The notes below the pieces were generated by a model. That model made no database searches, was not told the origin of the DNA, and saw only the letters and a program-made list of their open reading frames with translations. Below, in pieces: positions 33,101-44,295 of a DNA stretch of 64,000 bases. Location: NCBI GenBank assembly GCA_034509735.1, contig JACGWO010000005.1:30658479-30722478 (forward strand), read 5' to 3'. The translations under genes and the position numbers were made by a program. Within the stretch, counting starts at the first letter, position 1; the number at the start of each line of letters is the position of its first letter. This stretch comes from Sesamum alatum. Taxonomy: Eukaryota > Streptophyta > Magnoliopsida > Lamiales > Pedaliaceae.

Positions 33101-34152
33101 AGGAGATAAAATTATCATTATATGCCTGTATGTAGATGATATTCTGTTAATAGGATCATCTTTAGACATTATTATGGAAACCAAGTCATTTTTGAAAAAT
33201 AAGTTTGAAATGAAGGATATGGGTGAGGCTAATGTAATTCTTGGCATCAAGTTGATTCGGTCAACTAATGGGATAGCTATTTCTCAATCTCACTATGTTG
33301 AGAAGATAATTGAGAAATTTGGCTATCAGAACAGTAGAATTGCTAAGACACCATATGATCCTTCTGTGGCTTTATTAAGAAATGAAAGTAGTATACCTGT
33401 TGCACAACTAAGGTATTCCCAAATTATTGGGAGTTTACAGTATCTGGCAAATGGCACGAGACCAGACATTTTATTTTCTGTCTCGAAGCTGGCTAGATAA
33501 ACGAGTTGTTCGGATAAAACTCATTGGGGAGCTTTGGATAGGGTACTAAGGTACCTTAAGGGCACAGTATCACTGTCCATTCATTATGGTAGATTCCCTG
33601 CTGTTTTGGAAGGTTATAGTGATGCTAGCTGGATGGCCAAAAACTCCAGAACTAATGGGTGTTCAGGATATGTGTTTACCTTAGGTGGGGGCGCAGTTTC
33701 CTGGAAGTCTGCAAAACAGACTTTGATAACCCGGTCTACTTTTGAAGCCGAGTTATGTGCGTTGGATACGACTGGTACTGAGGCAGAATGGTTGTATGGG
33801 TTGTTACTACAACTTCCCATTGTAAAGCCCGCCTCTTCCACCTATTGCTGTATATTGTGATAGTCAGACCACAATAGCAAAGGTTCGGAGTCGTAAATAC
33901 AACGAAAAGATAAAAAGACACATCCAAGTTAGACTTAAGTCTATAAGGGCATTAGTGTCGGACAGAGTTATAGGCATTGACTTTGTGGGAACAAAGGACA
34001 ATGTGGCTGATCCTTTGACGAAAGGATTAGATCTGTCACAAGTACAAAAAATCCAGATTGGGGATGGGACTGAACCCCTCAGTGATATAACTATGATAGC
34101 AACCCAACCTTCCAAGTGGAGATCCCACAAAGAAGGTTTAATGTGGTATTAA
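30141..34152 (+). pseudogene. Copia gag-pol polyprotein, multiply disrupted
   Basis: Domains in order: Copia gag (FLGQFFKRWQQRMKIW near the start; NIEEEHRNQTHKM), CCHC zinc knuckle CWNCGQVGHWAKDC (about 30903), aspartic protease with WLIDSSTNVHIC, GAG-pre-integrase (LWHSRLGHLNMG), integrase core (LVHTDICEF, FIDDCSRY, then SDRGGEYES and HEETPPYSPSSNGIAERKNR), RT (TWVLVDFLPGCTTIGCKWIF; LYGLKQAPKQW; LYVDDILLIGS) and RNase H (GYSDASWMAKNSRTNGCSGY; KYNEKIKRHIQVR). Lesions: frameshifts near 30450, 30815, 32820 and 33840, and stops at about 31795 and 33498. The protease motif is DSS where active enzymes have DSG. Not functional. Confidence 0.95.
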
Positions 34153-34625
34153 CAAGTCGTAGGGGATATCCGAGCACCTAAAAATAGACTGATACTTTGT
34201 ATCTGGAGTCTGTCCCCTATAATTCTGGAAGGTGCTGTTACTGCAAGTATAGTAAGAGTTTTAACTCTGAATGGGGTCAAGTCTTTATAGACGAGATGCT
34301 AAGCAGTGCATCCCTGGAGACGCCCAACTAAGTGAATGGAGTTGCTTGGCCGCAACTAAGGAATGGGGTTAATCCTGAAAACATTCAACGAACAGGATCA
34401 GGACACATGGCCTAACGTGTCAACCCTAAAGATCAACACAAAGCCGGTGGCTTGTTGTTACTAACAGACGCTGTCACAACCACGGGCTCAAATTCAAGAC
34501 TTAGTTCCATTTGACCCGTTGACAGCTGACGTTTGATAACTTAGGTAGTGGTTCAAACCGGGAGGTACCATTGCTAAAAGCAAGTCACAGAAGCTTGAGT
34601 TCAAATCTACGGATTTATGGGGGAT

Positions 34626-35816
34626 TGTTGTAATTGACATTTTAATGTTAATTTGTAACAATAAATTGTTCTAAACTATGGGTTCAATTACACATGAATC
34701 CATAGATTAGATGGTGAGAGAAATAGATTGATTACACTTGTCCTACATAGGAATATGATGGGAAAGTGTGAAGCTTTGATAAGGATATAAAGGTGTATGT
34801 GGGGATGGGTGTTTTACACTGAATGTTGTCCCACATTAAAAGTTTAAGGATAACTTAAACTCCTTATATCAAGTTCAATGTTCAATATATGTTTGAAGTG
34901 TTATGGAGACTAAAGTGCATGTGGTTGCCCCAAACGCGCGTTGCCGACGCCCGACTCCGGCGCGGGTGTGAATGTTTTAGTCTCAGTATCTATCTTTTTG
35001 CAGCAAAAATATTTAGATTTATCTGATAAAACCCGGTGCATTTATGACTATCAAATGATTTTAAAATCTGTTTTAAAAATCATTTTAATGGTGCTTTTAT
35101 ACCAAATTTTAAACCTGAATTAAATGCTGATTTATTGCAAACTTGAAACTCCCGTATTTATGTGGCGATTTCAGCTGATTTTAATGCCTAGGCTTAATAG
35201 CGTTTAATGGTTTTAAATTTCATTAATGACTATTTATGCCAGCCTTAATGGTGGTTAAATTCTGCACTAATGATGGTAAATAATGCGGAAGTTGTAACCG
35301 CTGATAGCCTTGCCTATATAAGGCTGCAAAAGCTCACTTCAAAGAATGTACAACGAACACTTACGAATACGAAACACAATACATGTTCCTCTCTCTCTCT
35401 TTTGTTCTCTTTCTCCCGGATTTCTCTCTCAACTCCGAGAGTGTTTGTCCTGCAATTTTTGAGTTTTGAGCTTCAGTTTGTTCTTCGGTAAAGTGCATAC
35501 CGTTAGAATTGAAACCGTCTTATCCTAGAAGTTGTGTGGTATCCGTGTGCACATTCGGTACGAGACGTATAATTTCTTCAAGGCAAGAAGATTATATCTG
35601 TGATTCGGTTTGTTTATATTATTGGACCGAAAATTGTTACGATACAAATCTTATTGTAAGTTTTACTTTATCGCTATAACAGTATTTCTAACTGTTTCGT
35701 GTTATTTGATTCCAACGTGTTTCTTGTGTTTTAATTTTTCAAAACTGTTCGTAAAATCTGATTGTTATTTCAAAACGATACTACGATTGTCTGTTTGGCA
35801 ACTTGTTTTTCCAACA
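34626..35816 (+). repeat. 3' LTR of the Copia element
   Basis: Collinear with the 5' LTR, with the TATA motif at about 35315-35324. Compared with the 5' copy it lacks part of the AAACCGTTTTAAATTC region and about 29 bp before GTTCTTCGG, and has fewer GCGCGG units. Confidence 0.95.
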
Positions 35817-36475
35817 AAAACGAAATGCTGCTATCTTTCAAAACACTACTATCAATGTTTACAACATATGGAAAACTGCACTTTCTATTACCAAAGCTGA
35901 AGCCAAGCCCATTAGTGTGTGCGACAGTAGTCCTATTATAATGAATTGTTGTTGGAAACCTCCACCCATTCCGTTCTTTAAATTGAACATAGACGGGTCG
36001 TCTCTAGGAAACCTAGGGCCGACGGGCTGCGGGGGAATTATTAGGGGCGCAACCGGTAAGTTTGTTCTTGCATTGATGATACTACTAATAATATGGCTGA
36101 ATTTAGGGCAGTAAGAGATGGTTTACAGGTAACAAAAAATTTTGGTATTCGAAACTTGATAATTGAATCAGACTCCCAGATAACACTTTTGCTTCTTCGC
36201 AGGGAGGAGGCTGAACAAAGGAGTTAATCCCTTTGCTCAGGGATTCATGGCAAATCTCAACCGACTTTGATAAAGTCACAGCCACTTTTTGCTATCGGGA
36301 GAAAAACAGAACAATTGATCTTTTGGCTCGTACGACGACCGCGTCAAAATCATCTATGCAGATCTTTAATCAAGTTCCTCCTTGTATTGCAACTATAGTT
36401 GCATCAGATCCTGTTTTTGTTTGTACAAGGAATGTTTCCTCCCCTTTTGTACTAAAGTTTGATCTACACTAATAT
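35817..36475 (+). pseudogene. LINE RNase H fragment split by the Copia element
   Basis: After the TSD the sequence reads KRNAAIFQNTTINVYNIWK, then WKPPPIPFFKLNIDGSSLGN with LGPTGCGGIIRG, a plant LINE-type RNase H (RVT_3) start, followed by NNMAEFRAVRDGL and LIIESDSQITLLL with frameshifts and stops. The codon for the W-K before KRNAA lies left of the Copia element, in the sequence ending ATATGGAAAAAAC, so the Copia inserted into this relic. The 3' end is AT-rich at about 36480-36515. Confidence 0.85.
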
Positions 36476-36539
36476 AAAATGAAGTTTTATGGTTTCAAAA
36501 ATAAAAAGAAAAAAAGGTAGAAGGGGTGTCAAAGTAATG

Positions 36540-36840
36540 TATTATAGGGTGTAGTGCAATTTACCTCCATGTGATATTATATGAGTAAATTACCCGTTGA
36601 TAAAAAAAAATAATAGTAATTTACCTCCCTATCTTTTTAGAATGAAGCAATCTACATCCTTAGATAAGGAAGTAAATTGCTTCATTTTAAAAAATATAGG
36701 AATATAAAGTATTTCATTTTAAAAAAACACAGGGAGGCAAACTACTCTTTTTTATTTCATAGAGTGGTAATTTGCCCTTTTACGATATGAAAGAGGGGTA
36801 AATCGCTCAATTAACATATTAATAAAGTTAGTTACTAGAT
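36540..36840. repeat. MITE-like repeat with GTAAATT(G/A)C motifs
   Basis: Alternating inverted phrases (GTAATTTACCTCCCTAT and AGGAAGTAAATTGCTTCATTTTAAAAAA; then GGGAGGCAAACTACTC and GAGTGGTAATTTGCCC) form imperfect palindromes. Related sequence occurs at 54035-54200. Ends are not defined. Confidence 0.55.
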
Positions 36841-37099
36841 TTAAGTTTCATTAAAAAAATTGTTAAACTTGTATAAATTATTTGAAATTCTTAAAAAATA
36901 TTAGATGATTATCAATTTATTTTACCAATTAATTGAAATTTTCACAGGAATCTGGACTTAATTGTGAGTATTCACGTGTATCAATTCTCGCATGAACGGG
37001 AAAAGCTTAAAGGGAAATACTAATGTCCAGAAAAGAATCGACAACACTTGCTCCTTTAAACAATAATACTGCCCCAATATTGAATAATACAAACCTATC

Positions 37100-37287
37100 G
37101 AGGGATTCAAGCCTAGTGACTCTAAAGTTCATATTTCGAACACTGTCAATGCATGAGATATTATTCTATTTAATAGTAGGTGTAGTTTTATTTTATTATA
37201 AGTGTTTAGTATAAATTGTTATAATTATTGTTAAGTTATTAGATATAAAAAATTTGATATGAATGATTGTAATCTATCTATTCAAAT
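37100..37287 (+). mobile_element. tRNA-derived SINE, diverged copy, 18-bp TSD
   Basis: The body holds a degenerate box B (AGTTCATATTTCGAACAC) and the family motif CTATTTAATAGTAGGTGTAG. It is bounded by perfect 18-bp direct repeats GAATAATACAAACCTATC at 37082-37099 and 37288-37305. Same family as 37325-37577. Confidence 0.8.
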
Positions 37288-37324
37288 GAATAATACAAAC
37301 CTATCAGTAGTATTGTCTTATTAT

Positions 37325-37577
37325 GCCGATGAGGCCTAGCCCAGTTAATGAATCTGATGCCCCATGAGCTTTAAGGTCATAGATTCGAACCCCTGCGTGG
37401 GATGATATTGCTACTGTATAGTAGGTAATATTTATAATAGTTAGGTGTTATTTTATGTGATATTGTTGATATAATTGTTGTAATTGTCTCTGTTCGATAT
37501 GAAGATTCGACAAGAGTGATTGTAATCATTTTATTTCACTTAATAAAATTTAATATCGCTTCCAATTAAAAGAAAAA
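37325..37577 (+). mobile_element. tRNA-derived SINE, 14-bp TSD
   Basis: Box A-like TAGCCCAGTTAATGA and box B GGTCATAGATTCGAACCCC near the 5' end, then GCGTGGGATGATATTGCTACTG and an A-rich tail. Perfect TSD TATTGTCTTATTAT at 37311-37324 and 37578-37591. Confidence 0.9.
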
Positions 37578-37763
37578 TATTGTCTTATTATAAAAAATAC
37601 CCAAACAAAACTACCCACATATTACATACACTATGGACTATATGGAATGAAGAAATAAGTTAATATTTAATCTATACTAATATACAAAAAAGATTAAATT
37701 TTTACTCACAAAGAGCAATTACTTACACCACGACATCAAATCAGAATTTTGGGCGTTGTGGAT

Positions 37764-39314
37764 TAGGGGTGGTAGATGAGTCGAGCCGGCTCGCGAGCTT
37801 CACGAGCTGGCTCGATTTTGAGCTCGACTCGAGCCTGCTCAAGCTCGAGCTTCCAACGAGCTCGAGCTCGAGCTCGAGCCAAGTTTTCTCTGTTGGCTCG
37901 CGAGCTTTTTTCTTTTTTTTTTTATATATTTTTTATATATATTTTTTGTTTTTAAGATTTTTATATATTTAATTCCATATTCAACACTATATCAACTTTA
38001 TATTCAAAATTAACCATATATTATAAGTATCAATCAATATCATATATTATCATTTTGGATAATAATAAAATATGGTTCTTTTATTTGTATATTTAATCTC
38101 TATACAAAAACTAGTTTAATCAACAATTTAGTAAGTTTTAATATTCTTTTGTAATCTCTTATACTTTTAATGATTATTTAATAGGGTAAATTACATCTAC
38201 CTCCCCTGAGGTTTGACATAATTACAAATATCCCATCATTATTTGAAAAATTACAAATACCCCCCTGAGATTTGTAACCATCTAACAAATAACCCATTTC
38301 CATGAATTTTTATGGGTGAATTGATCAAAATGCCCTTATGCAATAAATTATTTTTATTTAATTTTCAAAATTTTTTGGACTACAATGTGCAAGGAGAGGT
38401 TTCTTAAGTTTTTTACACAAAGGAGCAATAATACAATTTGCCTTGGCTAATTTTTCTATAATTTTAATTAAAAATTTAAGGCAAAATAGTCAATTTTAAG
38501 CCTTTGGTTAAAACAACGAGGGGGGTATTTGTAATTTTTCAAACAACGAGGGGGTATTTGTAATTATGCCAAACCTCATGGGAGGTAGATGTAATTTACT
38601 CTATTTAATATAACACATAAATTTTATGTTATATTTAATATTCATTTGTAATCTCTTGTACTTTTTTAAATTTACAAGTTTTAATAATTAACTTGTAATT
38701 TTTTTAAAACCTATTTGTGAGTATATATTTATACAAAGATACGTAATATGCCATCTAATAATCTATTTTATTACTTATAAACTTATGTCAAATTTTGATG
38801 ATTCTAGAGATAATAATAATAATAATAATAAAAATAATGGTTGAACAATGTTAATTATGTTTATTTGTTATTTTATTTTATATATATATATATAAAGAGA
38901 TCAATCACTATTTGGTTTGGTAGTTGGTACTTTAGTTTACAAAATTTATCTTTTTATTTTTGTATAGTTGAATGATATAAAATTTAAATCATCATTAATT
39001 TAAATTTTTTTATCTAATGAGATCAACCACTTTATAAATAACTTATGTTGAATAATTAACATATATAATATTTTTATAATTAATATAATAATATTTAAAA
39101 ATAACAATAACAAAAATATACTTTCAAGTTATTTAATATGTATTTAATATACTTTTTCATAATTAATATAATAATATTTAAAAATAACAATAACTCGAGC
39201 TCATGAGCTCAAGCTCACCAACAGCTCGAGCTGTGGCTCGAGCTCGAGTTCTCGAGCTCGATACATGAAACTCGAGCTCGAGCTCAACTCGAGCTCAACT
39301 TGTTTACACCCCTA
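37764..39314. mobile_element. Nonautonomous hAT element, 1,551 bp, perfect 8-bp TSD
   Basis: Ends TAGGGGTGGTAGATGAG and TTGTTTACACCCCTA are hAT termini. The TSD TTGTGGAT is perfect (37756-37763 and 39315-39322). Both subterminal regions contain arrays of GAGCTCGAGCTCGAG / CTCGAGCTCGAG. The AT-rich interior contains a nested MITE at 38184-38601. No transposase ORF. Confidence 0.93.
38184..38601. mobile_element. MULE-type foldback MITE nested in the hAT element, 9-bp TSD
   Basis: Inverted ends GGGTAAATTACATCTACCTC and the mirror of GAGGTAGATGTAATTTACTC. The perfect 9-bp TSD TATTTAATA (38175-38183 and 38602-38610) points to the Mutator superfamily. 418 bp, no ORF. Confidence 0.92.
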
Positions 39315-39415
39315 TTGTGGATTGGTCTCCGACAACTTGTAGAAAAAACTGGAAATTATGGACTTAATTGTGGAATCTGATTCTCTATTTGTTGTTAATA
39401 GAATGAACGCACTAC

Positions 39416-40163
39416 AAAAAATAAAATAAAAAAATGATTGTTTCCCATATTATTAATCACTACAGTTTAAAGTAAATCAATACTATCTATCACTCTTCTA
39501 AATCCCCAAATTGCCCGGTCTTCTCAACATTCACCAACTTTAAATTCTTATGACTTTTTTTTAATATCATTAATTTCTTTAATTAAAATATATTTTTACA
39601 ACTAAATATACTTTGTAAAATTTTTATTTAACTAAGCACACTCATCTGAGTATGCCACACATTAGCTTTATAAATTTTACTAGGCACGGTGGCACGTAGT
39701 ACATACGCGTATAAGTTTACTAATATTTTTATTTTATTGAAGCTCATAACTACCTTGTATATTAAAGTTTGTCATTGCCTTACAACCTCATATGCAAAAA
39801 TTGTTCGATAATTTTTTCTAATGAATTATTTATCAATACATATTTTACTTGAATTAAATTAAAAATTAAAACTTTGTACAATATATATTATATTGATAGC
39901 ATTTTACATTTACATGTAGAGGTGTCAATGTGAGTTAAGATCCATGGGTTCAACCCAACCCAACTAGGTTTGGATTGTGCTAGGTTGATTATAATATAGA
40001 ATGAGTTGGTATGGGTGTGATTTAAACAAAATTATATTTAATATGGATTGAATATGAGTTTTTAACGGGCCTAATATGGGTTATTATGGGGTAAATCCAT
40101 AAGATAAAAGTTAAAACAATTAAAAACTCAAATAAAAGATAATGCATCTTTTTTTTTCAAAAG
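39416..40163. other. AT-rich intergenic with one hAT-like end
   Basis: GAGGTGTCAATGTGAG near 39918 followed by GGGTTCAACCCAACCC looks like the left end of a hAT MITE, but no partner end was found. A CACTACAAAAAATAA end near 39409 is likewise unpaired. Confidence 0.4.
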
Positions 40164-40721
40164 TGATTGGAATTTAAAGTTGAACACATGACATTTCATA
40201 TGAAATTTGAGTGAAATTCTGACAAATCTGATCTTGGTCAAGATACAAGACCTCTAGTGGAGTCAGGTACGTAGGCTAAAGCTATCGTCTAGGCCCTCAA
40301 GATTATCCATCTAGTAGCTTGTCCCAGGTATAGAGAGATCCCTGAGAAGAGAGCAAACGTCAGACTAATCGGGATGGTCCCCGACGAAGATCGTCCGATA
40401 CCTAAGTCAGTATGAGTTCGAGATAAAGATATGCGATCGAGAGTAGATAACGTTATAATAAATGCACGTAACTTGCAATAAATGAGGGTGTCGGTATTTA
40501 TAGGGCCATATGTATGGAGTCGCCTAGCCCACATGTCACCATCCTGGCGATTTCTTGTCAGAGAATCGACGGCTTCCGCGAGGTCCACGTAGCCGGGTCA
40601 CTGGTGCGGGTCGCATTGAACATGCCCGACCCGACTTAGAAGTGCGCGGATCATGAGGGCATTAGTGTAATTTCTAGCTCTTTTGGGGGCATTTTGATGA
40701 TTATGTCAAGTACCCCTATCA
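40164..40721 (-). mobile_element. LTR-like fragment
   Basis: On the minus strand the segment starts TGATAGGGGTACTTGAC, carries a promoter-like CCCTATAAATACC (about 40492-40504), and ends CCAATCA. It is GC-richer than its surroundings and has no protein similarity; a 99-codon minus-strand ORF (40289-40588) is probably chance. The 5-bp flanks do not match, so ends and class are uncertain. Confidence 0.45.
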
Positions 40722-40796
40722 AAACCAACATCCACATTATAATAATTATTTCATTATATAATAAGAATGAACAATTTCATTAAACTCATAATCTAA

Positions 40797-43219
40797 GGCC
40801 ATGTCTACTGACCCATATTGGATTGTCCCATATTATAGTAGGGGCATACTAATATTCATATTCATCTCTACAATATTACCCCATCTGATATTTACCTTGC
40901 ATGCATTATATGTTGAATTGTATGGATAACAAGTTACCCATCATTTACTATCTTTTACACCCAACATGATTGCCCCTAAATTTACCTCTTTGCCCATAGG
41001 TGCACACCTGCCCATCTCCAACAAAATACTCCCATCTGACTTCCTATTCACATTAGGACGGCTCTCCCACAAACATGGTCATTCACAAACCCCAAAAGAC
41101 AAACAAATTCATCTCACTTTTCTAAACATCATTATCTCCACCAATATTTTCCCTGCTCTCTTGATATCTTACCAAACCTTTGCAGTATACTGGTCCAACC
41201 TCTCCTTCAGTTTCTTGTAAATAATTTGGCCTCCAATGATAACAAAACTTTTCATATTGTCAGGAGAATTTATCGAACATGTAACTCATATAGACATTAA
41301 GTTACTAGCATGATCCAGCAGTAAAATTGAAACTACGACCAAGTGTCAAGAGTTAAGTCGAATGCAACAACTTCACAAAAAAAAGATAATCCGAACAACA
41401 TTCTATAAAGCATCTAATTGAAATGAGAAAAGCTCACGGTAGTGAGATTTTATATTAATCACATTTATAACATCAAATCACTTTAAGCCATGGTTCAAAG
41501 TATCGGCCGATATCCGATGATATCGGCCGATACGTATCCGGATCGGCCCTTGCCGATCCGATAAAATCGTCTGATACTAGATATTATCCATAACTATGAT
41601 GTATCGCCGATATTATCCGATATCATCCGATATTATCACCGATACAATGATATTAGCATTGGTATCCGATATTATCGCCGATAATATCGGATATTATCGG
41701 CGACACAAAAGTTGAAATTTCTTCCCAAAACTCATGGCCTCTTTCTTGAAATTCTCTCTAAACCACTTTAAAATTCAACAATGCATAAGTTGTTTTGTGA
41801 TTTATTTGGTCATTTGGAGTGTTGGAAATATGGATTAGTTTTCTATTGGAGCTCACATAGTTGATAGAAAGAAAATTAATTTGAGAATGTTTGTGTGCAC
41901 TTACCATTGTTAGATAATGTTGGCTAATGTGTTGCATGGATTTAATATGAAATTGGTTCATGGAATCAAGCTTGAACATATATACATGGAGGAATTGTAT
42001 AAACTTACTAAACATCCTAAAGAGCTTCTTACCATTGTTATAAAACTTACACTCATAGATAACTTTTATTGAATTTCCACCAATTTGAGAAAAAAATGTA
42101 GTTGATGCAATAGATTTCGTATGCTTATATTTTAGTTTTATATATGTATGTATACTTTTAAGTACTTCTATGATTAATTTAACAATGTTTGAAACCATAA
42201 AAGCTTTTATTTGTAATATTAAATAGTAATATGTGATATTTATAATTTGTATTATTTTTTTTAGAATTTTTTAAGTATATAATATTTTTATTTCGTATCA
42301 CCCGATAATATCCCGATACACCGAGAACGATGTGGAACAATACCCGCCGATATTATCACCGATACTGCGACTTTGAACCATGCTTTAAGTAGGGCTTGTA
42401 TTAAACATGGATTAACTTGAACTTGTTGGTATTCACACTTCCAAACATTTCCTAAAAATGCAAAAATCCCCCACTTCAAAATCTTATATACACCACGAAA
42501 CGAATACAGGGACAAGAATGTCAAAACCCAGAAAAAAATCGGCCCACTTCATTTCAATTGCAGATCATTCATCCAAAAAACCCTTTACACCAGTAAACAT
42601 TCAAATTGCAAAAGATATCAATTACCACACTCAAGAATCAAAACCCACAAACTACAAACACACGCATTAGTATAACCCAAGGAATTAGAGAGAAAGAAGG
42701 GTCCAAGAAAGATTTCTTATCGGTCGTACCACCGTTACTAGTAACAAGAACAGTACTTTTGTTCAAATCAGACATTGGGACCATAGAAATGCGCCTAAAA
42801 CTTCTATCGTTCTTGAGAGGAAGAAATGGAAGGCAATGCAAGGGTGAAAAAGTGCTTCACCTCAAAGCTCCAGAAGACACAGTAATGGAAGAGAGAGAAA
42901 TGAAGTGGTATGCATCTTTATTTCCATATACTTGCCAATATTTCCATAATTAATGGTTGAGGGTAAATTTATTCAACATCAAGGACAATATAGTCAAAAT
43001 TACTTATGGATTTAAGGACATGAAAGGGAGAAAAACTTAGTAGTAAATTTGGCGGGGCCCATATATTATTAATATCGACTGCCAACCAATATTGGGGTTT
43101 GAGTAGTGGCTAGTAGCGGGCCATTGAGGTTAGTAGCGGGCCGACCTTTTACCTAGTAAACAACTATTGGGGCCTATTAACATGGATATCCATGTTAATA
43201 GGCCTTAGTAAACATAGCC
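40797..43219. mobile_element. PIF/Harbinger nonautonomous element, TSD TAA
   Basis: Ends GGCCATGTCTACT and the mirror of AGTAAACATAGCC are PIF/Harbinger-type, flanked by TAA on both sides (40794-40796 and 43220-43222). Inner subterminal repeats include CCCATATTGGA and CCAATATTGGGG. No intact transposase or Myb-like ORF was recognised; open frames at 40966-41220 and 42606-42953 resemble no family I know. It contains a nested hAT MITE at 41489-42382. Confidence 0.75.
41489..42382. mobile_element. hAT-type MITE with GATATTATCG repeats, nested
   Basis: Ends CATGGTTCAAAGT and ACTTTGAACCATG are perfect 13-bp inverted repeats. The 8-bp flanks CTTTAAGC and CTTTAAGT match at 7 positions. Both subterminal regions carry repeated CCGATATTATCGCCGATA units. 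A 146-codon minus-strand ORF (41758-42198) in the interior shows no recognised domain. Confidence 0.85.
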
Positions 43220-43222
43220 TAA

Positions 43223-43611
43223 CTATACTTGAATCTCCTATAATTATATAAGTTGTTAACTAAATCCATGATTAATAGAATAAGACTTATATATTATTTT
43301 AAAAATAAAATATGCTAATTGTTTATTGACAATAAAATTTAATTATAACTTTTATGGTAAATAATTTGTTATTTTTGTTGTCTACACAATTTCGAAGTGA
43401 AAAAATGTGCACCTTTCATCGTGAACTGTTCTTGCCATTAGATCATGGCAACCAAACAAGAGCCCTACACATGGAATTTAATTATTACTTTTATACAATT
43501 CCGTATGCATCAATGATTTTTTGAACCACATAAGAGCTCTTTTTTTTTAAATCTTAAACTGTATTATGATGATAATAGTTTTTGCAGTAATTATATTGAT
43601 CTAAGCTACGA
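43223..43611. other. AT-rich intergenic, nothing recognised
   Basis: No gene or element boundary could be supported. Confidence 0.45.
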
Positions 43612-44022
43612 TACTACAAGAAATAATGTCACTAGTAACAACATAATTCCTTATGAAAATAGTGGAATTCCTTGATAATTTATATTAACAACAAATTTTG
43701 CAAAAAATTATATTTACTTAGTAATTAGTTCGTAGTTGATTTTAGTATCAATTTTTCTTTTATTGCTGATTTTACTAAACAAAACTTTTTAGTAAAAACT
43801 TTTGGGGGGAGCTTTTTTAATTTTTTTTGCCCAGGTCAATTACGAAGTTTTTGCAACATTAAAATTCATTTCTAATTTAACAAGAAAATATTTTGTTTCT
43901 AATATGAATTTTGAAATCACAAAAGTTTAAAATTCTTACCTCTTGCTAAATTTGTTGTTAATTACTAACAAATTTATTCTTATTTTTAATTTTTCTGGCT
44001 ATTGGCATAATTTTTTGTAGTG
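43612..44022. mobile_element. CACTA-like MITE, degraded
   Basis: Left end (T)ACTACAAGAAATAATGTCAC and right end GGCATAATTTTTTGTAGTG match the CACTACAAGAAA terminus in inverted orientation, with the first C mutated. Inner motifs include GTTAATTACTAAC and TAGTAAC repeats. The 3-bp flanks do not match. Confidence 0.6.
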
Positions 44023-44040
44023 TGCACTTCCTAACCTCAT

Positions 44041-44295
44041 GTCGAGGAGGCCTTGCTTAGTTGGCGAAGCTGAGGCCCCATGATTCTAGAGGTCATGAGT
44101 TCGAACCCCTACGTGGGTTGATGTTATTTCTACTGTATAGTAGGTATGATTTGTTGCTGTAATAATTAGGTGTTAGTTTATGTGATATTATTAATTTGAT
44201 TGTTTGTAATTGATAGCCGATAGGATTGAATGTAATCATTTTACTTTCGATTAATAAAATTTATAACTTCCGATTAAAAAAAAAAAAAAAAAAAA
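44041..44295 (+). mobile_element. tRNA-derived SINE with poly(A), 15-bp TSD
   Basis: Box A TTGCTTAGTTGG, box B GGTCATGAGTTCGAACCCC, the family motif CTACTGTATAGTAGG and an A run at the 3' end. TSD ACTTCCTAACCTCAT (44026-44040) and ACTCCCTAACCTCAT (44296-44310), 14 of 15 identical. The best preserved copy of the family in the window. Confidence 0.92.

Larger units (their letters stand above)
28748..35816 (+). mobile_element. Full-length Copia LTR retrotransposon, decayed
   Basis: Two LTRs bound the element: 28748-30003 (1,256 bp) and 34626-35816 (1,191 bp), both starting TGTTGTAATTGACATTTTAA and ending TTTTTCCAACA. The 5-bp TSD AAAAC is perfect (28743-28747 and 35817-35821). A purine-rich tract (TTTATGGGGGAT) precedes the 3' LTR. 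The order gag, protease, integrase, RT, RNase H identifies Copia. The LTRs differ by many substitutions and by two deletions in the 3' copy, so the insertion is not recent. No initiator-Met tRNA primer site (TGGTATCAGAGC type) follows the 5' LTR. Confidence 0.97.
37735..39415 (+). pseudogene. LINE RNase H relic interrupted by a hAT MITE
   Basis: Joining across the hAT insertion at its TSD, the frame runs through EFWALWIGLRQLVEKTGN and, after a frameshift near 39362, IVESDSLFVVNRMN, both typical of the LINE-type RNase H domain. Only about 35 codons survive. Confidence 0.65.

Noticed and set aside
37671..39702. A Helitron from TCTATACTAATATA (37671) to GGTGGCACGTAGT (about 39702)
   Set aside because: The 5' motif fits but the 3' end lacks a CTRR terminus and convincing hairpin.
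40289..40588. 99-codon minus-strand ORF
   Set aside because: Lies in an LTR-like segment with promoter motif and has no recognised domain.
41758..42198. 146-codon minus-strand ORF as a host gene
   Set aside because: It sits entirely inside a hAT MITE with terminal repeats and shows no known domain; kept only as a curiosity of that element.
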